A stretch of DNA of 64,000 nt, taken from positions 110,627,111 to 110,691,110 of the forward strand of contig NC_060247.1 in NCBI RefSeq assembly GCF_921293095.1, in the 5' to 3' direction. The notes beneath the pieces were generated by a model. The model ran no database searches and was not told the origin of the DNA. It was given only the letters and a program-made list of their open reading frames with translations. Positions 36,601 to 45,729 of the stretch are shown here, piece after piece (positions within the stretch are counted from its first letter, which is position 1; every line of letters starts with the position of its first letter). This DNA comes from Ischnura elegans (Eukaryota > Arthropoda > Insecta > Odonata > Coenagrionidae). The position numbers were made by a program, and so were the translations under genes.

Positions 36601-38294
36601 AAAATGTCCGCGGTGCAGTGATGAGTGCAATGCGATTCACCATTTTTTCCAATATTTTGCATTATAATGCTTGCATTTGCGAGGAAAGGCATTGAAAAGT
36701 TAAGAATTAGATATATTATATCATCATCATGTACCTACATATATTTCGGTTAACATCCATAATTATACGTTATTTTCCTGTGAAACTCAGATCAATTTGT
36801 CCGTCTCAGTAACCGTAAAAACCATCTACTTAGTACCCCCTTTTTTTTCAAATATTTTTCACCCAGGTTTTGGACCTCTCCCCCCGCCGGAAATTTCTGT
36901 CAACCCAAATAGGGAGGGGGTATCATCAAATTATTTAATTGAATTCGATCATAAAGACGCTCACTCGAGAGGTTTTTTACTTAGCTGGATAGGGTAGATG
37001 TAAGTGCCTTTGTTTGATTTTCATTTATAAAATATAATTCGGAGAATACATGCTTTTTTCATCGTTCGTGATTGATTGGGCGATAGTTGTGATAATGCTT
37101 GAGGATTTAATATGTTACCTTCCTTTTCCTCAAGGTAGAGTGCCACGGCGAAGTAACAAGTATTCGATGGAACTTTGGTCGCATATTTTTTGAAAGCTTA
37201 ATTTTCCAATGATCCAAAGTAAAAGGGATTCTTATGTGCCGTTTTTGAGTTATTTTACGGTAAAATTAGGATGATTTAAGATAGGCACTTATGGAGAAAT
37301 ACTGTTTCTTCGAGCTAGCGAAGCAGTTCGCAGCAAGAAGCTATTGAGACGGCACTTATTCGAAGCAAAATTATGTGAAACATCTAAATACTGTATATAC
37401 GAGAAAGTATTGGTTCATGATAAAATAAGAGATATATTTGCGAAAAACTTCCAGAAACTGGCTTGATGGCCGCCGGGATCTCTGGTACCAACATCGCAGA
37501 ATGATAACCAAAGCATTGACTTCGCCTAAATCACGCAAATATATGTAGGCTTTACATACGTTTCACATATCTTTTGCTTAAAAATAAATGTATTTATTTG
37601 GGATTTACATCATATTGCTGGATTGAGAATATTTATTCAAGGTTTGTCGTCAACAGTTCAGTTGCAAATATTCGAAGCAGTGTTGAAACTAATCAAGTAG
37701 ATTATTGTAAATACCTTTTTTAAATCATTTTTGACGTTTGCATTGTGCTGGTGCAAAATTGCGCTTCATTTTCGTACTATGTTTCATTTTGTTTAACATT
37801 GTTTTTCAACACTTTTACGTAAGTAATAAGTAGCCCGAGTAATTCACTTGACTTCAGCCGTTGCCGCTTTAACTACCTTATGATATGGATGTTGCAGATC
37901 TCGGACTGGATCATTAGGGGTGCTCGAACTCAGATAATCATGAGTTTGACCTCAGAATAACAAAGATGAAACAAAATTGCATCAAAGAGAATGAGAGGCA
38001 CGACTCCATTTTTTTTAACTTCTCAACTCACCTGTACTAATTCAAAGGAACCTCCTCATTTCCATAAGTTTACTGCATGATTATTATAAATTTATGAGAA
38101 CAGCGAATAACATATCCGACAATGCATTTAATAACTCAAATCTTTTTTTTTACAGGGAATCGAATGCTTATTTAGATTGCTCCAGAGACAACGTTTTGCG
38201 ATGTCATTCTAGAGTTTATACTGCTTTTCTTACATTAAAAGCGGTATTATTGATCGGTGCTCCCTGTGGTAAATATGATATTGAAGTAAGGTGA
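18654..38294 (+). CDS. Copy B: secreted 14-cysteine protein, 27-kDa hemolymph glycoprotein (DUF1397)-like
   Basis: Six coding exons: 18654-18684, 23645-23736, 30208-30326, 32549-32700, 33297-33447 and 38156-38294. Each has the same length as in copy A and all splice borders are intact, again giving 227 residues. Signal peptide, the N61-E-T sequon and all 14 cysteines are kept. Compared with A, the second half of exon 3 and most of exon 5 are nearly identical. Exon 6 (about 17 of 45 residues), the start of exon 3 and both ends of exon 4 differ strongly. The gene is stretched to 19.6 kb by a Tc1-like element in intron 1, a LINE in intron 2 and LINE pieces in intron 5. No disabling change is visible, so it is probably functional if those introns splice. 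Confidence 0.75.
20411..23001 (+). mobile_element. Tc1-like transposon with very long terminal inverted repeats, in intron 1 of copy B
   Basis: The arms of about 600-640 bp (20411-21050 and 22400-23001) start CTATCGTTTTCAAAAGTATG and are flanked by TA (20409-20410, 23002-23003). Copy A at about 10692-10704 is uninterrupted. The centre, plus strand 21430-22400, is a stop-ridden transposase; about 22174-22240 reads LNVMENIWAQFRNQPEKDQR, the Tc1-type C-terminal block after the catalytic DE region. Both arms carry a tRNA-like segment with GGCTCCGTAG and a GGTTCAAATC-type B box (20741-20811). The element is dead but structurally complete. Confidence 0.75.
23408..23592 (-). mobile_element. Deleted copy of the exon-2-proximal SINE in copy B
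   Basis: It aligns with 11107-11430 of copy A: same TTTTAATT start, GATTTGAACCC head and CTTCAATCTCAG exit. The conserved core is missing, an internal deletion of about 130 bp relative to A. Confidence 0.6.
23737..23900 (+). repeat. Ancestral intron 2 segment shared with copy C
   Basis: After exon 2, about 150 bp including GTCGACTTGATCATTAC and ACTATTCAG-GCGTTGGCAG align with the minus strand of copy C at about 57640-57795. Copy A lacks it. This sets the left edge of the later inserted material. From about 23940 to 24480 is AT-rich sequence with tRNA-like motifs, probably SINE pieces. Confidence 0.6.
24863..27836 (-). pseudogene. LINE ORF2: endonuclease and reverse transcriptase, broken
   Basis: The N-terminal piece (27240-27836) is an AP-type endonuclease with SLNVAG, IFIQE, NVYVPSGH and GGDFNAI motifs. 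An in-frame stop at 27237-27239 separates it from the next part. A frameshift near 26590 separates a linker frame (26521-26781) from a 578-residue frame (24863-26599). That frame has RT motif A AIDLEIAFD (about 165-173), motif B RQGCPLS (225-231) and YADD (264-267). The C-terminus has a CxxC-type zinc-binding cluster typical of L1/Tx1 ORF2. The motif-B position usually followed by P-x-L-F reads MLLFF. Enzymatic motifs are present but the ORF is disrupted. Confidence 0.8.
28151..29614 (-). pseudogene. LINE ORF1: nucleic-acid-binding protein with zinc knuckle, broken
   Basis: Minus-strand frames 29360-29614, 29111-29320, 28742-28996 and 28151-28742 read as one gag-like protein split by stops and frameshifts. 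The second frame is followed, past one stop, by LTCSRCGSEEHLRLQCPE, a CCHC zinc knuckle at about 29056-29107. After it come lysine-rich (KKKSKRRNRTHRKK) and Glu/Gly-rich repeats. The plus-strand ORFs over the same interval are shadows. Confidence 0.65.
31200..31845 (-). mobile_element. Internally deleted mariner in intron 3 of copy B
   Basis: The minus-strand frame 31621-31815 gives the N-terminal mariner block FAKSHSASEIHRELSAVYGQ and MSEIVVRHWVRLYKNG. The core is missing and only C-terminal and 3' end sequence follows. GGTATACGAGGGTAACCCGT (31359-31378) is kept in copy A too (13000-13019). Orthologous to the relic in copy A, so inserted before the A/B duplication. Confidence 0.7.
33678..33960 (+). 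repeat. CAGTGGCGTTGCG-family repeat in intron 5 of copy B, with C21 tract
   Basis: It is orthologous to 15830-16080. The right part holds an uninterrupted run of 21 C (33918-33938), then AGAACGAAATTTCTGGCTAC, which may be the opposite terminus. The C-run may be length-variable or partly an assembly artefact. Confidence 0.6.
34069..35138 (-). pseudogene. CR1/jockey-like LINE 3' fragment
   Basis: The 251-residue frame (34362-35117) starts mid-RT. It has SGVPQRSVIGPLLFIIYIND (motif B), LFADDAVIY (catalytic FADD) and a C-terminal thumb ending IQRKAARFVKNCYGRT. A frameshift near 34362 leads to the true C-terminus, and a 3' tail at 34069-34100 reads as TAGATG repeats on the minus strand. It is 5'-truncated, as is usual for LINE copies. 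Inserted in intron 5 of copy B after GGTGAACG (copy A has the uninterrupted site near 16172-16180). Confidence 0.8.
35336..35505. repeat. Short foldback repeat
   Basis: TCTCGGGTTTCCGCGCG...TAAGAAAAT at the left and ATTTTCTTACCTGCGCGGAAACGCGAGA at the right form an interrupted hairpin. A second inverted pair inside has ACTATTCTATTGTGGTCTTG and its near-complement. Probably a small MITE of about 170 bp. Confidence 0.6.
35520..36100 (-). pseudogene. RTE-like or related LINE reverse-transcriptase fragment
   Basis: The frame 35687-35869 reads GVKIRCIIFADDMVVLAED and LEEGMKKYRMKITVKKTKV, the catalytic FADD region and downstream block of a LINE RT. Frameshifted sequence at lower coordinates continues with an ITED...EIKRRIGMAKEVF segment. 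Truncated and degenerate. The clade is uncertain. Confidence 0.65.
36105..37930. other. Intron 5 of copy B: repeats shared with copy C
   Basis: The segment 36105-36290 duplicates 35139-35335 (AAAAATCTACTTAAA start). 36290-36540 matches 48210-48490 in copy C but in the opposite orientation relative to the gene. 36825-36910 is a partial CAGTGGCG-family piece. 37130-37930 aligns with the minus strand of copy C at about 47300-48110 and is therefore ancestral intron missing from copy A. Confidence 0.5.
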
Positions 38295-38522
38295 ATTTCT
38301 CTGGGTTTTTTCATTTTATTTATACGCATGTATTTCTCAACGCCAGTTCTCCGTAATGAGAAGAATATGACAAACTGAAGTTATCATAACATGTGATAAG
38401 TAGTGATTGGAATAAATTTTCATTTTATTATTGTATTTTTGGTTCAGATAATAAAATTTTACGAGATTTTTACCACACAATTTTTTTTACTAATGGGTGT
38501 AACCAAGGGTACAGCCATCTCT

Positions 38523-38536
38523 CCCCCCCCCCCCCC
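38523..38536 (+). repeat. Poly-C tract (14 C)
   Basis: A run of 14 C downstream of copy B; copy A has a mixed CCCCTCCCCTCC sequence at the same place (16808-16820), so the tract expanded in B. Confidence 0.6.
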
Positions 38537-38956
38537 TTATGAATGAATTTACTGGTATACTTCATTCACAACCTGTTGAATTGAAATATATATCAAGAAT
38601 TACTCAAAGAAGGTCTGTTGTTCGAAGTCAAGTTCTCCCAGAGGCAAATAATGTTGAAATTTATGCTGTTCTTATTATTTAATTTTCTTATTAAGCATTA
38701 CTACACGTTCACGATACCTAGAACTTAATCAATCTACAACAACAATTTTATTATTACTGCAGTAACCCAAATACCTTTAACATCATTCTTTTATTCATCA
38801 CATATGAGAAATTGAACATTATTACACTCCTCAATTTCTTATTCATATATTCTTATCTTTTAATTGTATTCATTATCACAAAATACATCTTTACATCATT
38901 ATCCTTCAGTCAGACCAATTTCTGCTCTGTGTTATACGAATAATATGCATAGTAAC

Positions 38957-40858
38957 TAGGGATGGACGGATCACGGATTTTCTTCGGATCCGGATTTGGA
39001 TCGGATCCTTGATTTTCGGAGCCGGATCTTTCGGATCGGATACTTTCGGATCCAAATGCATTTTCAAATTCCTGCTATTAAACGAAGTAATTATTCAAGT
39101 TTATTCTAGGACCATGCAATCAAAGGAATGCTTTTTAGATTTTCATACACATATTAATATTTTTATAAATTAAAAATCATTTTGATTGACTTTCAAGGGG
39201 TTTTTAAAAACTTTTTACATACTCGGGACCCAAACTGTTACGCTTGGGTTTGGAAATGAAAATAGGAAAAATGTTAGGATAAACCACTGACCAGTGGCGT
39301 AGCGAGAGGGGGAAGATCGGGGGGTCCGGACGCCCGAAATATAAAAACACCATGACTTTCCTTCATAAAAGGAAACAAAATATTAAAAAAGCATGAATTT
39401 ACAATGGATTTTTTTGAAAAATGAAGTTTTTTTTCGATTATGAAGGGTGTTAATATTAGTTTTAAACCATCTACTTCGTACCCTGTTGTTTAAAAATTTC
39501 CCCCCCTAGTTTTGGACTGAATTCTAATATTCCTCACGCACGTTTCCCCCGAATTTTGTCACTTTCTCATCGCATACCGACTTATGTTTCACCCGAAAAT
39601 GCTTCAGTATGGTGAGGTTGATTTAGCACTTCCCCGCGATAATTTCACGCCTCATTGCACGCACATGGAATACATATGTTCTCCATATTTCAATATAAAT
39701 GGTTCTACACAATGAAATACATTTTTATCAGTATATCATTAAATTACATTGCAACTGCAAGCAAAATTGGTATTTAAAATAGCATTAACGTCACGTGCGA
39801 CGAGGTGCTCGACCGCTCAGCATGAGGAAGGGGTTAGCAGTAGAAGCGCGTAAAGGAAAGGTGGAGGGGAAGGAGCGCGCTCCCTCAATATATCAAGCAA
39901 CGAGGCTACAAATGAGGGAGTCAAGAACGAACAAGTCAGCTTCAGTGACGTCGTTGCCTTCAAAGCGAAGCCGTGCGAGCCATGTGATATATATGCGTTT
40001 GCGTTTTCAATGCGTCTCTACTTGTTTGAGGGGTTAATGTTGCGCTCGTTTCTTTGAAAGTTGTGCTGTTTGGACAATGTTGCATATTAGTATAGTCTAA
40101 CTTTAAACAGAAAACTTAGTGGCAATCAATTAGAGCTGAAAAATAAACAGATATATTGTCAGGAATGCGTCGCGTTTGGTCTGATTCTTTTTTAAATCTC
40201 GTGCATGTCATCTAATTGTCGAAGATATCGAGACATCTTCAGGCCCAGAAAGTCACTCACCTAGCATTTATCGTCTGGAAACGGAGATTTGAAGCAGGTA
40301 GGCCCAAAAAGGTCAGTTGGTGAAACGGGGTAGGGATGAAACACGCTTCAATTTTTCTCGTGTAATTTGATATTTTTCTTAGAAGACAATTATTTATCGT
40401 CCGAGTGATTTCGGAAACAAAAAGATAACAGAGGCACGGGCTGATGGACGGCCGAGGGTGGTTTTCTGAAATCTGTGACGTTGTTACTTTTGACGTGGCT
40501 ATTTTCCTACGATGCTGTGATTCCCCCGATGATTGTTCAATCTCTTGGGAAGAGTCACACTAAGTGTCACTCGCATTTTGCCATTTTTATTTTCCACGGC
40601 TGAAAATCTGCTACGTAACTTCTGCGAGAGCTTTCAAACAAAACGTTTCATCAGTAGGACAAGAATCGCATGCGACGGCGCATTCGAAGAGAGAATCGGA
40701 ACTCTTTCTACCCTTATGGAGCGTTGAATTTACTGAAGCTATTATTCAAAATTTCGGATCCAGATCCGATGTATTCCGCGAATCGGGATCCAATGTATCC
40801 GATGAAAGGCAATATATGCGGATATTTGGATCCGAGGTATCCAATCCGACCATCCTTA
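38957..40858. mobile_element. Non-autonomous hAT-like transposon
   Basis: The ends TAGGGATGGACGGAT (38957-38971) and, inverted, ATCCGACCATCCTTA (40844-40858) are a 15-bp TIR with two mismatches. The 8-bp target duplications ATAGTAAC (38949-38956) and ATGGTAAC (40859-40866) differ at one base. GGATCC/CGGAT subterminal repeats crowd both ends. An 8-bp duplication with a (C/T)AGGGATGG-type end is the hAT signature. 1902 bp, no transposase; it contains a nested CAGTGGCG repeat (39292-39520). The 80-residue frame at 39795 is probably chance. Confidence 0.75.
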
Positions 40859-41002
40859 ATGGTAACCCTTCGGTGAAAATTTCTGCTGTTTGACAATTAG
40901 AAGGTAGGTATTTAACATCTAACAATTTCTTATTTACTAAATCTCTTACAAAATTATATTTTACATCGATATGCTTCAGTCTCTTTTGATACCATTTTGA
41001 CT

Positions 41003-43342
41003 AATCATACAGGCCTGAAAAAAAATATTTTTTGAAAATTGTTTGAAATTTGATAACTGATTTACATGTACTTTCCAGTGCTGATTTCAAAAATGCAATC
41101 AATTTTTCCCTATCACGTCAGGTTTTTTCACAAAGTACAGAGTATGTTTGCGTATAGTAACAAACTGTAAGAAATTTTTCTCATTTTTTCCAACGTTATA
41201 AAATTTTAGTTTATTTATATATCATGTTTTTAACTGCATTTCCAGCACACTTCCATTTCTCTTAAAGCTCATAAGTCTATTAAATAATGCTTTCGCTTTC
41301 TGTCGAAGCTTCTCTTACTGCTTTTCCGGCTGTGGACTCGTTGAGGACCATCTCTTTTTATCATCCAGCAGTAGTTCGCTGTCATGTGGACGTTCCATCT
41401 TCCTTCATATCTTCTTTCCATTTGTTTGATGCCTTGGCGGAATCTTTCGCCCTGCTCTTCACTTACATTACCAAGGTTTGCAGGGAAGTAGTCAAGATGT
41501 GAGTTGAGAAAAAGGCCATTGGAGGTTCATCCCTTGTTACGGCCATTGGAGTGTTTCTTTCCCCATTCGACCTTGAGGCCGTAGAGCTCACCTTTTTATC
41601 CAACTGTGAGTTGAGAAATCGAAATTTAATGCTCATGTTACAGCCAAGCTTCTTAAAGTTGTCGAGCATGTCTGCGACAATTGTCTTGTAGTTCGGATCT
41701 CTTTTGTTTCCCAGGAAACCACTAACAACTAATTTAAAATATTTGATGCTGCTGAAGTTGGGATCTGTCATTAGTGTTCTAATGTATGGTCCGACAAGAA
41801 TGCCTTCCTTTACCCTTACCTCGGATAAACCAAGAAACCGTCCACAAAGATATCTGAAGCACTTCCCTTCTTTTGGCAATGCCTTAACAAATTGTTTCAT
41901 CAGCCCCAACTTAAGGTGAAGTGGTGGAAGTAACACCTTTTTGGGATCCTCAACATTCTTAATTTAACTTAATCCTCTCAACATTTTTAACCCCTACCTT
42001 TTTCTCCAAGGGCAAAGCTTTTTTGTGCATTGTTTCTTTCTGTATCTACTGTCATTCATCGAGAAAATCTCCCGTTTAAAGAAAAAGCAAGGGAACTTTG
42101 TATAGCAACTTTGTTTACCAAGCAGCATTGAAATCACTTTAAATCACCACAGTGTCCATTTGTGGTCTGAATAGCAGAGTTTGCTTAAAACCACTTCAAA
42201 GCTTTTGTAACATTATTTTAAGTGAACCGAATGTCCAACTGGTATAGAAGCATACATATTGCCATTGAGTACAAGTACTGCTTTAAGGCTTCTTTTTGAA
42301 GAATCGATAAAAAGTATCTACTCATCATGAGCATATTCTATTTTGAAACGTGTCATAACCCCAGGAACATCACTGCAAAACACCAGGTCATCTTCTTGAG
42401 AGAAGAAAGATACAAACTCTTTTCCCCTTAATTGATACCAAGAAAAAGATGTACATGTGTTTATCTTTCAATCTAGATCCTAAAATCTCTGCTGATTCTT
42501 AAGAAAGTCCTACGTCTCTGACTAAATCGTTCTGTATCATCATGTATATCATCCAAAGAATCTGGAGGAGAGGGTATTAGTAGGTCCTTCAGGTCCATGA
42601 GGAACAGGGCGAATGGCTAATTGAATGTTAGGGTAAGAAATATAATTTTTGTTTCTTAAATTGAAACCTCATACGTCGCCAGAACAAAAACAGCAGTCAT
42701 CACTATGATTTTTTGGCTCCATCCAAACTATTGGTATTCCAAAACGTAAGGACTGTTTTTTACCTTGAAACTATTGCCTCAGTTATTCAACACACACTGA
42801 ACAAACTTTGTGTGTGGCCCAAGACTCATCTTGATCACCTAACTTCATAACAAAGTAGGCGAAATATACTTTTCTAACAAAATCGGAAACATTTCTTGGC
42901 TGCATTTTAACGGTATAGTTACCATAAATGTAGCAAAGTGTGGCGAGTTTATACATCCTCTGGTAGCCATTGTCTGAGGCGCAGTGAGTCAGCATGTGGA
43001 AGGGGGAGGGGGCAAGGACAAATGCTGACATCAAAATACTGCTGATTTCTCCTAATTACTCTTTGTCTTACGTATATCTTATATAAAAACGGCTAAATAA
43101 CAGTTTATGGAGATCCTAAAAACCGAAAATCAAACTCACTGGAGTGCTGATGTATGTATAAAAATATCGAAAAAAGCTAAAACTAGATCAGCAATTTATG
43201 AAATAACTGTGCGTGATGGAACTTTTTCATTATTTTTCCCAAAATCAGTGTTGAAAACACTATAAAAATCACTTATTAAATTTGAAACAATTTTTATGTC
43301 GCACACCTGTGTAAAAAATACAAGCTTGATTATTTTTATATA
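41003..43342 (-). pseudogene. Degenerate arthropod transposon-associated ORF family
   Basis: Minus-strand frames, broken by stops, read in order YKLATLCYIYGNYTVKMQPR and VGDQDESWA-like (42783-43034), PKNHSDDCCFC (about 42700), FIDSSKRSLKAVL and PVGHSVHLK (42230-42330), LLPPLHLKLGLMKQFVKALP (41877-41936) and GERFRQGIKQMERRYEGRWN (about 41400-41460). I recognise this as a protein family found in many copies in insects and other arthropods, without a named domain that I can cite, presumably transposon-encoded. It was inserted into the copia remnant. The plus-strand ORFs are shadows. Confidence 0.6.
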
Positions 43343-43798
43343 TAGCAATTGGATGTTTCAATTCAATTTTCAATTCAATAAGTAAATTATTCAACCAAAG
43401 CAGTTCTGCAGTAGCTGTACTAGGGCATACAACTCAGCCTCAGTAGATGAAAGTGAAACTGTGCGTTGTTTTCTTGAAGCCCAAACAACTGCATCTCCAA
43501 AAGCTTTTAGAACATAGCCTAACACAGACTTTCTGTCATTATGATTGGCATAGTCTGCATCAGCATACCCAACAACATTGCTATCAATAAAATCCTTGAA
43601 TAAAAACCCATAGTTCTTAGCTATTTTGAAATGACACAGGACTCTTTTTAAACCAGTTCAAAGAGCTTTAGTGGGTTTGGTGTTATAGTGACCATAAAAA
43701 CTAATTGATACCGAAATACCTGGCCTTGTTGTTACGTATGAATACATAAGTCCTCCTAGCAACTCTCTATATACTGATTGTCCCACAGGTTGTGTGTC

Positions 43799-44442
43799 AT
43801 TTTTTCCTCTAATTTTAGTAACTTTGAATCGAGAGATATTTAATGAAAATTGGCACAGTTATGGGGAAAGTTCCCATGTTTTGTTGAGTGTGAGCGAAAT
43901 TTTACAATTTTGACCTTTTGACCTCACAATGTGGGTCCAAACCAACAATTTGAATTTGCCTTATATGGTATTTCATTGTTCAAAAAATCATAATTGAAAA
44001 AAGTCTGAATTTCATTGACTAATATGTCAATAATTGGTTTTCGGATACGAGAAACCCGAAAATAACACTTTCATTTACGAAAGTACAACCATTGACCCAG
44101 TAAGATCACAGTCAACGTCATAAGGGTGGTAATAAGAATAGCATACCAACAAAGCTGTCGGTCCATGGGTTTTAATGGGTGCCCAAGTCAATGGTATTGT
44201 CCTTATACCCCTGTTATCCACTAACTAACCTCCAAAGAAATGAGGAGGTCAAAGGTCATAGAATGAAATGTCGGGCCATCGTGACAACCAACGAGTGAAA
44301 ACATAGGTTTTAAAGGGTGTCAAAGTCGATTTTGCCGTTCATAGATCTGTATTGTTGATATTTTGACCTCCGAATGTCATAATGGGTGCCAAAGGTCATA
44401 GAGTTAAACATCACCATGACAACCAATGTGTGAAATTGCAAC
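43799..44442. mobile_element. 644-bp non-autonomous insertion with GTGTC target duplication
   Basis: It is flanked by GTGTC at 43794-43798 and 44443-44447. Removing it restores the copia RT reading frame (SEPIRH to TQPVGQ). The interior has repeated TGACCTTTTGACCTC / CAAAGGTCATAGA phrases and no coding capacity. Terminal inverted repeats are not obvious. Confidence 0.65.
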
Positions 44443-44861
44443 GTGTCGAATTGGTTCTGATTGAACATCACAGAATTTACCAGATGCCACGGGGGTATCT
44501 CTTGGATTTGCTGCAACCACATTAAATCTCTCTAGTAATTTTTCAATATATTTAGTTGGACTCAGAAACATACTTCCCTCCCTTCTTTCAATCTTTATAC
44601 CCTAGAAATAGTTTTATTCACCAAGATCTCTCATTTGAAACTATTCCCCAAGCCTAAAATTTCTAATTTACTGTCCGAACGCGTAGTATTATGTACGGCT
44701 AAAGCAGGGATGATAATTCAGACCTACAGATAGAATTGCTTTTGAGGATTGACACTGAAAATATACCATCAATGAAAACGTCCGGAATAAACTGCATAAC
44801 AACGGCCACAGGGAAGATCAGCCTAAGTAAAGCACTCGGCCCCTCTCATGAGATGATCACG

Positions 44862-45590
44862 TTTAAATGCTGTTTAACGAGTTATTATTTTAGTCGAAAA
44901 GCCAAGGAGTACCAATATATATTACACGACCTAATTGAGACTCAGCAGAGTTTAATAAAAATTTTTATATTTCAGCGTTCTATCTTTTTTGTTCCGATAT
45001 CAGTATATCGTCAGATCAACATTTCAAAGAAAATCATAGAACGGCATTCAATAGCCTGCTCTTAAATAAGGGCGCCAAGAGGATCACATATTAACGTCCC
45101 ATCCGACGGACAGATCGCTGTACTTCATGTGATTTCCATTCTGCAACCAAGCTGATATTTTGTGACCCCAGAAAAATCTTGGCCTCCGCCAGGGTATGGA
45201 CCAAGGCCCATGGGGTGGAAAGCAAGCGCTATAGTCATCAAGCCTATATCCTAGATTTTTAGAAAGCGGAGACGTATTGTGAATAAACTATGGATTGAAT
45301 TTTAATTATTTATTGATATGTACAAAAATTTAAGTGAACGGAAAAATACAGTTTGCCCAGATTTATACTAATTTGAAATTATGAATAACCTTCGGCCCAA
45401 AGTCCAGAATTCCCAGTTGAAGCGTTTCGGATTCAATGTGTCTTAGCAGAAGCTAATGAAAAACTCATGCTCAAGACAAGGTATTCCCATCGGCAAAATA
45501 ATGAGACGGAACAAGCGATATTGTTGCATCTACTCGTGGTAGACCGCTACCGGCAATTTCATTTTCTATCATCTGGAGTAGAGTATCAAC
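44862..45590 (-). repeat. Right arm of the long inverted duplication
   Basis: Reverse-complementary to 1-755, including SINE copy 45050-45260 (CGTCCCATCCGACGGACAG at 45095-45113) and the coding tail that ends at 45471. The unit may run beyond 45590, but its partner lies outside the window. Confidence 0.7.
45050..45260 (-). mobile_element. tRNA-derived SINE (copy in the inverted duplication)
   Basis: Same order of parts as 305-545 and 11229-11426 on the opposite strand: B-box-like TGGTCCATACCC (complement), core GTCCGTCGGATGGGACG and a TAAGAGCAGGCTATT 3' end. Confidence 0.65.
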
Positions 45591-45725
45591 TTCAAGATTC
45601 TGTGCGACTGAGAGGTCGGCCAAAGTGTTTTGGGTGGTGAGGGGATGTGACTTCATGAGAAGAAAGCAAAATGCAATAGGGAGAGTCCAGCCACCGGGAT
45701 TTTCTGCCGATTTTAGACCACCCAT
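45471..45725 (-). CDS. Unrecognised 84-codon open frame (possible terminal exon)
   Basis: Open from ATG 45725 to TGA 45471, ending VDATISLVPSHYFADGNTLS, with a homologous tail at 3-95. Conservation of the frame between the two arms favours real coding origin. No family motif is recognised, and a splice acceptor could lie upstream of or inside the frame. It may be a gene end or a transposon ORF piece. Confidence 0.35.
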   Translation of the reverse strand: MGGLKSAENPGGWTLPIAFCFLLMKSHPLTTQNTLADLSVAQNLEVDTLLQMIENEIAGSGLPRVDATISLVPSHYFADGNTLS

Positions 45726-45729
45726 TGTC

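Larger units (their letters stand above)
38616..44700 (-). mobile_element. copia-like remnant downstream of copy B, split by three insertions
   Basis: Pieces run in order at 38616-38948, 40867-41002, 43343-43798 and 44448-44700. Minus-strand translation gives SPTKYIEKLLERFNV and ANPRDTPVASGKF (44448-44580). After the 644-bp insert it gives YRELLGGLMYS and YADADYANHNDRKS, the copia RT/RNase H region (43500-43780), then FGDAVVWASRKQRTVSLSST (43450-43510). The equivalent in copy A is uninterrupted at all three junctions that can be compared, which fixes the inserts as younger. Confidence 0.75.

Noticed and set aside
39795-40037. 80-residue basic ORF as a gene
   Set aside because: It lies inside a non-autonomous hAT-like element and has no recognisable domain or codon conservation.
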